Positions 25,007 to 33,984 of a stretch of DNA of 64,000 nucleotides are shown here, in pieces; the first letter of the stretch is position 1, and each line of letters opens with the position of its first letter. The notes below the pieces were generated by a model, which was not told the origin of the DNA, searched no databases, and was given only the letters and a program-made list of their open reading frames with translations. The stretch covers positions 124,001-188,000 of the forward strand of contig NZ_JBNDMZ010000005.1 of the NCBI RefSeq assembly GCF_049856295.1. Reading direction: 5' to 3'. The translations under genes were made by a program, and so were the position numbers. The stretch is from JB111 sp049856295 (lineage in GTDB: Bacteria > Actinomycetota > Actinomycetes > Actinomycetales > Actinomycetaceae).

Positions 25007-25678
25007 ATGACGTCGTTCCCCCCGAACGATCCGGGGCGAGCGTCCTCCCCGGGTCCCTCCGACGGGCACCGTGCGCCGGACCAGTACGGATGGCCGGGGT
25101 ACCCGCCGGCCGACACGCACTCTCGATCGGACGGGCAGTGGCCGGGGTACCCGCCTGCTGACCCGCACTCTCGACCACAGGGGGCGTACCCCTACGGGCC
25201 CGGCCCCTCCTCCCCGCACGCGGGGTACTCCCCCGGCCCCGCCGACCCGCACTCTCGACCAGATGGGAAGCGCGGGGGCGGCGGCAGGTGGGTGGCCGCG
25301 ATCGTGGCGATCGTCGTCGGAGCCGGGCTGGGCGCCGGGGCCGGGTGGTTCGTCCTCGTCCGCGACGACGAGGAACCGACCGCCGCCACCGCCGAGGGCG
25401 ACGCCAGGCACGTGTGCGACATCGCCGGGCGGTACCCCGACGGGATCGACCTCATGGCGACCGGCGGGCTCGACGAGGATCCGGTCCACTACCTCGTCGG
25501 CCTGATGCCCACCCTGGCCCGGGGCGCGGCCACGGAGGATCCGGCGTACGAGGTGCTGGTCGAACCGACCGAGCGGGTGAGTCAGGCCCGCAACACGTTC
25601 GACACCGACGGGATCGGTACTGCTCTTGACGACGTGCGCGCCGCGTGCGCCGACCTCGGTCTCGAGGGAGCGGCATGA
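25007..25678 (+). CDS. Membrane-anchored protein with Pro/Tyr-rich repeats
   Basis: 223 residues. The N-terminal ~85 are Pro/Gly/Ser/Tyr-rich and presumably cytoplasmic, with a repeat seen as WPGYPPADTHSR and WPGYPPADPHSR (48-base period in the DNA, third partial copy ADPHSRPDG further on). One membrane helix follows (about 92-115), then an outside domain of ~105 residues (HVCDIAGRYPDGIDL, HYLVGLMPTLARGA). ATG 25007 has CAGGA upstream. The next gene overlaps its stop and encodes a shorter, related outside domain with an equivalent helix. First host gene beyond the tRNA; no known function. Confidence 0.7.
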   Translation: MTSFPPNDPGRASSPGPSDGHRAPDQYGWPGYPPADTHSRSDGQWPGYPPADPHSRPQGAYPYGPGPSSPHAGYSPGPADPHSRPDGKRGGGGRWVAAIVAIVVGAGLGAGAGWFVLVRDDEEPTAATAEGDARHVCDIAGRYPDGIDLMATGGLDEDPVHYLVGLMPTLARGAATEDPAYEVLVEPTERVSQARNTFDTDGIGTALDDVRAACADLGLEGAA

Positions 25679-26091
25679 GCCCGGCACGCGCGACCGCCAC
25701 GCCCGGGCGCTCCGGCACGCTCCTCCTCGTGCTCGCCTCGCTCGTCATCGGTGCTCTCGTGGCGTTCGGCGTGACCGGGCTGCTCGTCGGCGACGAGGAG
25801 GAGCCCGACGCCGCCACCCGGGACGCCGCCCACGCCTGCCTCCTCGCCCGCTCGATCCCGGCCGACGCGGGCGACGACCTGTTCATCGGCGACGACGGCA
25901 TCGTCCCCCACTCCCGGTTCTACTCGATGGCCGCGCTCGCCGAGGCCGCGGGAATCGCCGACGGGCGCTTCTCCGCGCTCGGCGGGTACGGCCGCGAGGC
26001 TCAGGTGACGTACGCCGAGATGTTCTCGATCGAGCCGGCGAACCAGTACCTCGACTCGTTCCGCGAGGAGTGTGACCGGCTCGAGCTCTGA
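25675..26091 (+). CDS. Small membrane-anchored protein, related to the preceding one
   Basis: 138 residues: short N-terminus, one membrane helix (about 15-38), acidic stretch EEEPDAATRD, then an extracytoplasmic domain of about 90 residues with two cysteines (HACLLARSIP and FREECDRLE). Its layout, and the D-A-x-H-x-C segment after the helix, parallel the product of 25007-25678 (DARHVCDIAGR), suggesting duplication. ATG 25675 overlaps that gene's stop, so the two are made together. No family recognised; it might be a sensor or cell-wall-associated protein, but that is a guess. Confidence 0.68.
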   Translation: MSPARATATPGRSGTLLLVLASLVIGALVAFGVTGLLVGDEEEPDAATRDAAHACLLARSIPADAGDDLFIGDDGIVPHSRFYSMAALAEAAGIADGRFSALGGYGREAQVTYAEMFSIEPANQYLDSFREECDRLEL

Positions 26092-26166
26092 GGGGAGCAC
26101 GGGAGGACGCCCGGCACGGCTCAGCCGGGGCCGGCACCACCGCACCACCGCACCACCGCGCCACGC

Positions 26167-27360
26167 TCAACCGAGCCGCTCGTCCTCGAGCGCGGCCAGC
26201 GCGAGGGCGGCGAGCCCCCACGGATGATCCCGCCCCGGCCGGACGGCGAGGTAGCCCGCGCGCGGCAGGACCGGCAGCGGGATCGTCGGCCCCGAGATCT
26301 CCGGGAGCGACCAGCGGCCACGGGTGCGGTCGACGGCGCCGACCACCGCGGCCAGCGCGCGGCGCGCAGGTCTGAGGTACTGGGGCCCGAGGAGACCGAG
26401 CCGGACCGCGCGCAGCCAGCCACCGGCGACCAGTGCCGTCGCGGACAGCTCGCGGTACCCGCCGGGGGCGGCGAGCAGGGTGGGCCACGTGCCGTCGGGG
26501 CGCATTCGTGCGATCAGGGCGGCGCTCGTGCTCGCCAGGACCTCGCGCAGCCGGCAGAGACCGACGTCGGTCGCCGGTCCTCCGACACGCGACACGGCTC
26601 CGTCGGCACCCTTTGAAGGTGCTCCCGCACCATGGTGGGCGAGGGGCCGCTCCCCCGCGAGGGGCGGCTCCCCCGCGAGGGGCCGCTCCACGAGCAGCGG
26701 CTCGGCGATGAGCGGCAGCGCGGCCACCACCCAGGCGTTGCCGCGCGCCCACGGGACCCGTGGGTAGCGACGTCCGCGCGCGCCACCGAACGTTCCCGGC
26801 GCCCACCACGCGTGCGACCACAACCCGGTGGCCGGGTCCTGGAGGAGGTCGGCGAAGGCACCGGGCATCGCGGCTGCCATCGAGGTCAGGCGCGCGTCGG
26901 AGCGCGCCGCCCCCTCGCGCGCCGCGAGCACGCCGACCATCATCAGCGAGTCGACCCACACGGACCGCGGGTAGTACCGCGCGTACCCGGACGAGCCGAG
27001 GTGGTTCGCCGCTCCCCCGCCGTCGGGTCCGCCGACGACCTCCTCGGCGAGTGCGAACGCCAGAGCCCGGTCGGTCGCCTCGGCGTAGCGCGCCTCTCCG
27101 GTGCGGCGGGCGAGCTCGGCGGTGACGAGCGCCGGCGCGATCGTGTCGGCGCTGACCGGACGCACGCCACGGGCGAGGTGGTGGTCGGCGAAGCGGGCGA
27201 GCCAGGCACCGTAGCCGCGGTCCCCGGCGGCGGCCTCGACCTCGGCGAGCGCGTGCCCGAGGAGGGCCGGCCCCCACATCCACGGCCGCACCGGGCGCCC
27301 GGCGTCTCGCGCGACGACGTCGTCGAGCAGGTCGACCGTGCGGGCCAGCGCGTGCCTCAC
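26167..27360 (-). CDS. GH88/GH105-like unsaturated glycuronyl hydrolase
   Basis: 397 residues in an alpha/alpha-barrel-like pattern typical of GH88/GH105 (YteR-type) enzymes that cleave unsaturated uronic acid from oligosaccharides left by polysaccharide lyases. Matching segments are WMWGPALLGHALAEV, the VWVDSLMMVGVLA motif carrying the expected acidic residue, GLWSHAWWAPG and PWARGNAWVVAALPLI. A low-complexity insert (LLVERPLAGEPPLAGERPLA, about residues 223-242) interrupts the C-terminal half. No signal peptide, so cytoplasmic. GTG 27360 overlaps the stop of the upstream 700-residue gene; the gene closes a cluster with a sugar transporter. Substrate unknown. Confidence 0.78.
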   Translation of the reverse strand: MRHALARTVDLLDDVVARDAGRPVRPWMWGPALLGHALAEVEAAAGDRGYGAWLARFADHHLARGVRPVSADTIAPALVTAELARRTGEARYAEATDRALAFALAEEVVGGPDGGGAANHLGSSGYARYYPRSVWVDSLMMVGVLAAREGAARSDARLTSMAAAMPGAFADLLQDPATGLWSHAWWAPGTFGGARGRRYPRVPWARGNAWVVAALPLIAEPLLVERPLAGEPPLAGERPLAHHGAGAPSKGADGAVSRVGGPATDVGLCRLREVLASTSAALIARMRPDGTWPTLLAAPGGYRELSATALVAGGWLRAVRLGLLGPQYLRPARRALAAVVGAVDRTRGRWSLPEISGPTIPLPVLPRAGYLAVRPGRDHPWGLAALALAALEDERLG

Positions 27361-29459
27361 CGCGTCGCCCCGACCCGACCGCGCTCGGTGAGCTCGAGCA
27401 TGTGCCCGCCGTGGTGGACCGTGATGCGTTCGGGGAACCGCTCGACCTCGGTGTCGCCGAACGCGAGCCTCGGGTGCGGGCGGCTGAGCGGGACGCCGTC
27501 GCGCTCGAGGGCGCCGCGCCAGTGCAGCCGCCACTCGCCGGCGGGGATCCGGCCGGTGTGCCTGTCCGCCTCGGTTGCTCGCGCCCCCTCGTCCCCCTCG
27601 AGTCGCAGGACGAGCGTGCTCCCCCCGTCCCGGGTCTCGAGGCTCGCCTCCCGCACCCGGTCCCGGAATGCCTCGAACCCCTCCTCCGCGTCGGCCACGA
27701 CCACGGCCCAACCGGTGAGCAGGCCGGCCTGGACGAGCTCGTCGCCGTCGCCGACCCGGAGCGGACGCAGGGAGCGGACACCGACGAGGCCGTCGCCGGA
27801 GCGGGCCACGAGCCAGTCGTCGCCCCGCTCCGCGCGCTCGAACCGCTCGGTCGGCCACAGCAGGTGCGACCACCGGTGGCGCTCCCGCTCGAGGTAACCG
27901 TGGCGACCACCGAGCCGGTGGAGGGCGAGCAGGACCTGCCCGTCCTGCGCCACCTCGGGGTTGCGGCCGTTCCCGGTCCAGGCCGAGGGCGAGAAGTTGC
28001 GGGCGACGTCGTCGAACATCGCCCTGCCCGGGTGGGTGGCCAGGACCGCGACACCGCCGGGCAGCGTGGCCTGCCACAGGTGCTGCTGGTCGCCGTACGC
28101 GCCCGCGTGGTGATGCTGCGCGGAGGACAGGGCCAGGCCCCCGCGGCGCCAGGTCGTCACGTCGGCCCGGCGGATCGACACGCCGCGGGTGGCGGGGTCG
28201 ACGCCGCGCACGAGCGCCGGCAGCGATCGGCGCGGAAGCCGCCGGAAACCGCCGAGCGGGGCGAGGAACCGGTTGTTCCACAGCTGCCAGCGCTCCATCA
28301 GCTCCATGGTCGTCACCACCGACTCGGGGTCGGTGAAGGACTCCATCGACCACAGCAGCAGGCCGGTGCGCTCGAGGTCGCGCGGGTCATCGACGTAGCC
28401 GGCGACCTCCTCGACCTCGAGGCCGAAGCTCGCCCTGACGAGCAGCGGGGCGGTCTCGGCGACGATCGCCCGCGCCACCTCGGGCGCGCGGTAGGACGAC
28501 ACGCGCACGAGCCCGCCGAGCCGGTCCGCCGCGGCGGAACGGCCGTCCTCCGCCGCAGGGCCGGTTCCGGGGCCACGTCCGGGCACCGCCGGGCCGAGCA
28601 GCTCCGCCAGCACCGGCGCGACCTGCTGGGTCTCCGGCTCGAGCTTCTGCTCCCCGTAGGCCCGGCCCGCGCTCCCGACCAGCAGCCCTCCGGCCGAGTG
28701 CAGCGCGAGGTCGAGCACGAGGAGGTCGAGGACGCCGCGGGCGCGCTCCCGCAGGTCGTCGTCGGCCGCGACGTCGACGAGGACGGCGAGCGCGGCCGCG
28801 TCCTCCTCGTAGTACGTGGGTGAGAGCCACTCGACGAAGCCGATGCGGAACCGGTCCGCGAGCCACGTCCGCAGCCGTCCCGCGGCCCGCCCGGCGTGCT
28901 CCGCGCCCGTGAGGCCCGAGGCCGTGAACTCGGCGTCCGGGTACGCGAGGCCGGCGGCGTGCTCCGCGACCGCCGCCACGACCTGGTGGTTCTCCGACCA
29001 CAGGCACATCGAGTCGTCCCCGGGCACGTCGAGGGAGTACCGGAAGCCGGTGAGGCTCTCACGTATCCGCTCGCGGACCGCGATCGGGAGCCGCCAGGGC
29101 GCGGAGTCGACGTTCGGGCCGGTCCCCGGGCCCGAGTCGCCGGCGCGCGTCCTCGCGCCCGCGCCGTGCTCCACGTCCGGCACCGGGGCTGCGTCGTCGT
29201 CGTGCGTCCCGCCCCGGGCGTTCGCGAGGTCGGCGTGCACGACCCGCGCGAGCGTGAGGGCACGGAAGTCGGCGCAGTCGATCCGCAGGTCGACGAAGCG
29301 GGCGCGATCGAGCAGGGGGGAGACGTCGACGGGTCGTCCGGCCACGAGGTCCGGCAGGGCGGCGAACCCGGCGGGACCCATCTTCTCCCCCATGCCGGGG
29401 TCGTAGGACGGATGGATCTGCTCGCCGCGCGCGAACCGGATGAGTCGCCGCGGGCTCAT
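27357..29459 (-). CDS. Large protein of unknown family in the sugar-use cluster
   Basis: 700 residues, no signal peptide or membrane helix. I do not recognise the family with certainty. A conserved-looking core (MCLWSENHQVVAAVAEHAAG, about residue 180, FRIGFVEWLSPTYYEEDAAA, RAYGEQKLEPETQQ) is helix-rich, and the second half is beta-rich with WQATLPGGVAVLATHPGRA. An alpha/alpha-toroid plus beta-sandwich layout of this size resembles polysaccharide lyases of the heparinase/alginate-lyase type, which would suit the GH105-like neighbour, but no catalytic motif is proven. It overlaps both the transporter (upstream) and the hydrolase (downstream) by 4 bases. Confidence 0.65.
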   Translation of the reverse strand: MSPRRLIRFARGEQIHPSYDPGMGEKMGPAGFAALPDLVAGRPVDVSPLLDRARFVDLRIDCADFRALTLARVVHADLANARGGTHDDDAAPVPDVEHGAGARTRAGDSGPGTGPNVDSAPWRLPIAVRERIRESLTGFRYSLDVPGDDSMCLWSENHQVVAAVAEHAAGLAYPDAEFTASGLTGAEHAGRAAGRLRTWLADRFRIGFVEWLSPTYYEEDAAALAVLVDVAADDDLRERARGVLDLLVLDLALHSAGGLLVGSAGRAYGEQKLEPETQQVAPVLAELLGPAVPGRGPGTGPAAEDGRSAAADRLGGLVRVSSYRAPEVARAIVAETAPLLVRASFGLEVEEVAGYVDDPRDLERTGLLLWSMESFTDPESVVTTMELMERWQLWNNRFLAPLGGFRRLPRRSLPALVRGVDPATRGVSIRRADVTTWRRGGLALSSAQHHHAGAYGDQQHLWQATLPGGVAVLATHPGRAMFDDVARNFSPSAWTGNGRNPEVAQDGQVLLALHRLGGRHGYLERERHRWSHLLWPTERFERAERGDDWLVARSGDGLVGVRSLRPLRVGDGDELVQAGLLTGWAVVVADAEEGFEAFRDRVREASLETRDGGSTLVLRLEGDEGARATEADRHTGRIPAGEWRLHWRGALERDGVPLSRPHPRLAFGDTEVERFPERITVHHGGHMLELTERGRVGATR

Positions 29460-30958
29460 GACGCCTCCACCCCACCCGCGCGCCGGGACGCGAGCTCGTC
29501 CGCGGTGGCGAGCGCGCGCTCGCGGGAGATCGAGTAGTCCCGCGCCACCTGCCGGCCCGCGAGCAGCATGCCCGCCACGCCGATCCCGAGCACGAGCCGG
29601 ATCCCCCACTGCGTGGCGTCGGACTGCTCGACCACCTCGTTGTCCGCGGGCGCGACGTAGCCGGTGAGCTCGAGGACGAGGCCGATGACCTGGACGACGA
29701 CCGCCGTCGCGAGGCCGCGGACGAACGTCATCATCCCGCTGAACGACCCGGCGTCCCGGCGCCCCGTGGCGAGGTCGGCGTCGTCGACCACGTCGCCGAA
29801 CATCACCCACGGCATGAGCTGGGCCCCCGCCATGCCCGTGGCGAGCAGGAGCGCGACGGCGTAGACGCCCCAGGCCGGCCACGACGCCGGGTACAGGGCC
29901 ACCCCGAGGGCGGCGACGACCCCGAGCGGCAGGAGGGTGCGGTAGACGGTCACCTTGGACACCCGGCCCACGAGGGCCGTGACGATCGGGTAGGCGACGA
30001 CGTTGACGGCGATGAAGATCCCGAGGACCACCTGGGTGCTCACGCCGGTGACGACGTAGAGCGTGTAGTACAGGAGCGTCGTCGTGATGATGTCGAGGGC
30101 CAGGGAGTGGCTGAGGTACATCCCCAGCAGCCGACGGAACGTCCGCAGCCGCAGCGGGGCGGTGAAGGTGCGCAGGGACACGGACTGGACGCTCGTCGGC
30201 AGCGGGGTGCGCTCGCGGGACACGAGGGCCGAGACCAGCACGCACGCGGTGAGCACGGCGCCGACGCCGAGCACGATGCCCAGGTAGAGGCCGGTGGCGG
30301 ACAGGTCGCCCGAACGGTAGGCCTCGAACAGGGCGGTCGCGAGCAGCGAGCAGACGGCGGACGAGACGGTCGAGAGCAGCAGCCGCAGGGTGTTGGCCCG
30401 GTTGCGGACGTCGTAGTCCGTGGCGATCTCGGTCGACAGGGACGAGTACGGGACCGCCATGACGGTCTGCACCGTGGCGTACAGGACGTAGGACGCGACC
30501 GCCCAGACGAACATCGGCAGCTGCCCGGTGGCCGGCACCTGCGGCAGCCACAGCAGCGCCATCGCGGGGACGAGCAGGATCGCTCCCACCACCATGAACG
30601 GCCGGCGCCGGCCCCACCGAGTGCGCGTGCGGTCGGACAGGGCGCCCATGAGCGGGTCGTTGACCGCGTCCCACACCTTGGCCACGAGCACCACCGACCC
30701 GGCGAGGCCCGGCCTGAGGCCGACCACGTCGGTGAGGAAGATGAGGTAGAGGACCGAGATGAGCGAGCTCGCCCCGCCCATGAAGACGTCCCCGACGGCG
30801 AATCCCAGGCGCTCGCCCCGGCCGGGCTGATCGCTCCCGGACGCACCGCCGGCCGCCGGCCGGTCGGTCTGCCCCGCCGGCCGGTCGGTCTGCCCCGCGC
30901 GTCGCGCGACGGCTCCGTCGTCCGGACCGGGTGGGGCGACGCGCGCGGGATCAGGCAC
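29456..30958 (-). CDS. GPH-type sugar:cation symporter (MFS)
   Basis: 500 residues with about 12 membrane helices after a ~45-residue polar N-terminus containing a tandem repeat (AGQTDRPAGQTDRPAAG). Features of the glycoside-pentoside-hexuronide family are visible: KVWDAVNDPLMGALSDRTRTRWGRR written in parts as NDPLMGALSDRT and RWGRRRPFMV, then AVPYSSLSTEI. Probable import of oligosaccharides or uronic-acid sugars for the two downstream enzymes. GTG 30958 overlaps the end of der by 8 bases; a later start that removes the repeat is possible. Part of one coupled minus-strand unit. Confidence 0.85.
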   Translation of the reverse strand: MPDPARVAPPGPDDGAVARRAGQTDRPAGQTDRPAAGGASGSDQPGRGERLGFAVGDVFMGGASSLISVLYLIFLTDVVGLRPGLAGSVVLVAKVWDAVNDPLMGALSDRTRTRWGRRRPFMVVGAILLVPAMALLWLPQVPATGQLPMFVWAVASYVLYATVQTVMAVPYSSLSTEIATDYDVRNRANTLRLLLSTVSSAVCSLLATALFEAYRSGDLSATGLYLGIVLGVGAVLTACVLVSALVSRERTPLPTSVQSVSLRTFTAPLRLRTFRRLLGMYLSHSLALDIITTTLLYYTLYVVTGVSTQVVLGIFIAVNVVAYPIVTALVGRVSKVTVYRTLLPLGVVAALGVALYPASWPAWGVYAVALLLATGMAGAQLMPWVMFGDVVDDADLATGRRDAGSFSGMMTFVRGLATAVVVQVIGLVLELTGYVAPADNEVVEQSDATQWGIRLVLGIGVAGMLLAGRQVARDYSISRERALATADELASRRAGGVEAS

Positions 30959-32507
30959 GGCGCCGCTCGCGGACCCGGACCGAGATCTCGATGGGGGTGC
31001 CGACGAACCCGAACTCCGAGCGCAGGCGGTTCTCGATGAAGCGCCGGTAGCCCGCCTCGATGAAGCCCGAGGCGAACAGGACGAACCGCGGCGGCCGGGT
31101 GGAGACCTGGGTGGCGAAGAGGACGCGCGGCTGCTTCCCGCCGCGCACAGGGTGCGGGTGGGCGGCCGCGAGCTCGCCGATGAAGGCGTTGAGGCGCCCG
31201 GTCGGGATGCGGGTCGACCACGAGTCGAGCGACGCCTCCAGCGCGCGGGCGAGGCGGTTCGTGTGCCAGCCGGTCATCGCCGCGAGGTTGATCCGCGGCG
31301 CCCAGGTGACCTGGACGAGGTCCCGCTCGATCTCCCGCTCGAGCATGTGGCGCCGCTCGTCGTCGACGAGGTCCCACTTGTTCATGACGATGACGAGCGC
31401 GCGACCGGCGTCGACGACCTGCTGGACCACGCGGAGGTCCTGCTCGGCGAGCGGCTCGGACGCGTCCATGAGCACGACCCCGACCTCGGCGCGCTCGATC
31501 GCCGCCTGGGTCCGGATCGAGGCGTAGTAGTCGGCCCCGCTGGTCTGGTGCACGCGCCGCCGGATGCCGGCGGTGTCGACGAACCACCAGGGCACGTCGC
31601 CGAGGTGGACGATCTCGTCGACCGGGTCGCGCGTGGTGCCCGCGACGTCGCTGACGACGACCCGCTCCGTGCCGGCGAGCGAGTTGAGCAGGGACGACTT
31701 GCCGACGTTGGGGCGTCCGACGAGGGCGACGCGACGCGGGCCACCCGGCGGGATCGGGGCCGCCACGGCCGAGACCTCGGGCAGCACCGCCATCGCCGCG
31801 TCGAGCGCGTCGCCGCTGCCCCGGCCGTGCATCGCCGAGACCGGGTGGGGCTCGCCGAGGCCGAGCGACCACAGCATGGCGGCGTCGGGCTCCTGGTAGG
31901 CGGAGTCGATCTTGTTGGCCACGAGGACGACCGGCTTGCCCGAGCGGCGCAGGAGCTGGACGACGCGCTCGTCGGTGTCGGTCGGCCCCACGGTGGCGTC
32001 GACGACGAGGAGGACGGCGTCGGCCAGGTCGATGGCCGTCTCCGCGGCCTGCGCGACCTGTGCGTCGAGGCCGCGGGCGTCGATCTCCCAGCCGCCGGTG
32101 TCGACGAGCGTGAAGCGTCGCCCGCTCCACTCGGCGGGGTAGCTCACCCGGTCCCGCGTGACGCCGGGGGTGTCCTGGACGACCGCCTCCCGGCGGCCGA
32201 GGATCCGGTTGACGAGGGTCGACTTGCCCACGTTGGGACGACCGACGACGGCGAGGACCGGCAGCCCGGACTCGATCTCCTCGTCCGGCTCGAGCTCGCC
32301 CTGACCGCCGAGCACCGCAAGGTCCTCGTCGCCCAGGTCGTACTGGCGCAGGCCCGCGAGGAGCGCCTCGGCCCGGCGTGACTCCTCGGCGTCGTCGGAC
32401 TCGGGCACCTCGGGGCGCTCCGGCGGGACGTCGGAGTCCCAGTCGCCGACGACGTAGCCGGGCTCGGTGGGCTCGGTCGGACCGTCGGGTCCGGGTGTCT
32501 CGGTCAT
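30951..32507 (-). CDS. der: Ribosome biogenesis GTPase Der
   Basis: 518-residue double GTPase that assists 50S ribosome assembly. Two Era-like G domains are visible, with GRPNVGKST and GRPNVGKSS P-loops (about residues 90 and 265), DTPGVTRD/DVAGTTRD switch regions, NKID and NKWD specificity motifs, and a C-terminal KH-like domain. The first ~85 residues form an acidic extension typical of actinobacterial Der. Starts at ATG 32507 overlapping the plsC-like stop by 4 bases; the sugar transporter overlaps its end. Confidence 0.96.
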   Translation of the reverse strand: MTETPGPDGPTEPTEPGYVVGDWDSDVPPERPEVPESDDAEESRRAEALLAGLRQYDLGDEDLAVLGGQGELEPDEEIESGLPVLAVVGRPNVGKSTLVNRILGRREAVVQDTPGVTRDRVSYPAEWSGRRFTLVDTGGWEIDARGLDAQVAQAAETAIDLADAVLLVVDATVGPTDTDERVVQLLRRSGKPVVLVANKIDSAYQEPDAAMLWSLGLGEPHPVSAMHGRGSGDALDAAMAVLPEVSAVAAPIPPGGPRRVALVGRPNVGKSSLLNSLAGTERVVVSDVAGTTRDPVDEIVHLGDVPWWFVDTAGIRRRVHQTSGADYYASIRTQAAIERAEVGVVLMDASEPLAEQDLRVVQQVVDAGRALVIVMNKWDLVDDERRHMLEREIERDLVQVTWAPRINLAAMTGWHTNRLARALEASLDSWSTRIPTGRLNAFIGELAAAHPHPVRGGKQPRVLFATQVSTRPPRFVLFASGFIEAGYRRFIENRLRSEFGFVGTPIEISVRVRERRRA

Positions 32508-33211
32508 CGGGGGTCCTCGTCGTCGGGTAGCGGGATGCCGGTGCGCGCCACGGAGTCGGCGACGTGCGCCGCGAGCGCGCGGCCGATCTGGTCCATCGCC
32601 GCGGTGATCGCGGTGCGGCCCGAGGCGCCGGCGGGCACCTCGATGGTCAGCGGCTCACCGATGACGACGGTCAGCCTCGCACGCGGCGGCGAGACGTACG
32701 AGCGCGGCGTGCCGGGGGGTCGGGTGCCGAGGATCGCCACGGGGACGACCGGCGCGCCCGACTGCACGGCGAGCCAGGCGACCCCGGCGTGGACCTGGCT
32801 CGCGTCGCCGCGGCCGCGCGAGCCCTCGGGGAAGATCCCGACGACCCGCCCCTCGGCGAGGAACTGCTTGGCGATCTGCAGCGCGTTGCGGCCGGCCTTG
32901 CGGTCCACGGGGATCTGGCCGGCGAGGGTCATGAGGAAGCCGAGGGGGCTGTCCCAGAACTCCTGCTTGATGATCATGTGCGAGCCGCGCGGGAGCGCGC
33001 CGTGCAGGAGCGGACCGTCGACGATGCCGGTGTGGTTGGACGCGACGATGACCTGGCCGGACGCCGGGATGTTCTCCGCGCCGATGATCCGGGTCCGCCA
33101 CCAGCCGTGGGCCAGCACCTGGCCGACCCGCCGGGACCAGACCGGGCCCCAGCGGAAGATGTCGTCGGCGGAGGTGCGCCGGCCGCGGGAGCGGGGGTCC
33201 TTCTCGGTCAT
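32504..33211 (-). CDS. 1-acyl-sn-glycerol-3-phosphate acyltransferase (PlsC family)
   Basis: 235 residues of the PlsC acyltransferase family, which adds an acyl chain to lysophosphatidic acid at the membrane. The catalytic NHTGIVD motif is at 59-65 (NHxxxxD), followed by the PVDRKAGRN segment and FPEGSRGRGD with the conserved EGxR, then VVPVAILGTRPPG. ATG 33211 overlaps the cmk stop and is preferred over longer in-frame extensions that lie antisense to cmk. Located between cmk and der, as in other actinobacteria. Confidence 0.9.
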   Translation of the reverse strand: MTEKDPRSRGRRTSADDIFRWGPVWSRRVGQVLAHGWWRTRIIGAENIPASGQVIVASNHTGIVDGPLLHGALPRGSHMIIKQEFWDSPLGFLMTLAGQIPVDRKAGRNALQIAKQFLAEGRVVGIFPEGSRGRGDASQVHAGVAWLAVQSGAPVVPVAILGTRPPGTPRSYVSPPRARLTVVIGEPLTIEVPAGASGRTAITAAMDQIGRALAAHVADSVARTGIPLPDDEDPR

Positions 33212-33984
33212 CGGGTTCCCTTCGTCGAGGACACCAGCGTGAGGACGGCGGCGATCACCTCGGGCAGGTCGAGGTCGGACGTGTCGAGGGTGGTCACCCC
33301 GTCCGCGGCGGTGAGGAAGCTCGTGGTCGCGGAGTCCGCGGCATCGCGGCCGAGGACCTCCGCGCGGGTCGCGTCGACGGCGGCGGCGTCGCTCGAGCCG
33401 CGCACCTCGCGTGCCCGGCGGGCGAGCCGCGCCTCCTCGCTGGCGGTGAGCAGGAGTCGGACATCGGCGTCGGTGGCCAGGACGGTCGTCACGTCGCGGC
33501 CCTCGGCCACCACCCCGCGGCCGCCCGAGACGGAGTCCTGCCCGGTCGTCGTCTCGTCGACGACGATCGAGCGCTGGCGCCGCAGAAGGTCCGCACGCAC
33601 GGCGAGGTTCGAGGCCACGGCGGCGACCCGGCGCGTGAGCTGCGGGGTGCGGATCGCCTCGGACACGTCCTCGGCGTCGAGCAGTGTGCGCGGCCGGTCG
33701 GGGTCGAGGACCATCGTCAGCGGCATGGTGGCGACGCGCGCCGTGACGGCCGCGGGGTCCGGGTCGACGAGGTCGACGTCGCCGGACAGGCACCAGTGGG
33801 TGGCCGCCCGGTACATGGCGCCGGTGTCGAGGTAGGCGAGACCGAGCTCGCCCGCGACCCGGCGGGCGACGGTCGACTTGCCCGAGCCGGCGGGTCCGTC
33901 GATGGCGACGAGCAGCCCGTCCCCGCGTCCGGGCAGGTCGGGCCAGCGGCTCGCGGGCTCTCCCGGTGTGTCCTGCGTGGTCAT
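33208..33984 (-). CDS. cmk: Cytidylate kinase
   Basis: 258 residues. P-loop GPAGSGKS (30-37), then LGLAYLDTGAMYRAATHWCL, with the YLDTGAMYR substrate-binding motif of CMP kinases, and the VVAEGRDVTTVL region. Phosphorylates CMP and dCMP to the diphosphates. ATG 33984; its stop overlaps the PlsC-like start and its start overlaps the tyrA stop, so the three are co-translated. Confidence 0.95.
   Translation of the reverse strand: MTTQDTPGEPASRWPDLPGRGDGLLVAIDGPAGSGKSTVARRVAGELGLAYLDTGAMYRAATHWCLSGDVDLVDPDPAAVTARVATMPLTMVLDPDRPRTLLDAEDVSEAIRTPQLTRRVAAVASNLAVRADLLRRQRSIVVDETTTGQDSVSGGRGVVAEGRDVTTVLATDADVRLLLTASEEARLARRAREVRGSSDAAAVDATRAEVLGRDAADSATTSFLTAADGVTTLDTSDLDLPEVIAAVLTLVSSTKGTR

Noticed and set aside
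25091..25270. CRISPR-like repeats
   Set aside because: The 48-base period is a multiple of three within a coding region and gives peptide repeats; there are no spacers or cas genes.
27402..28823. Long + strand open frame of about 470 codons
   Set aside because: It lies antisense to the 700-residue minus-strand gene, is rich in Arg/Pro/Val with no family features, and arises from the high third-position GC.
30840..30900. Tandem GCCGGCCGGTCGGTCTGCCCC-like repeat as a mobile-element end
   Set aside because: It lies in frame in the N-terminal tail of the transporter and has no inverted partner or target duplication.
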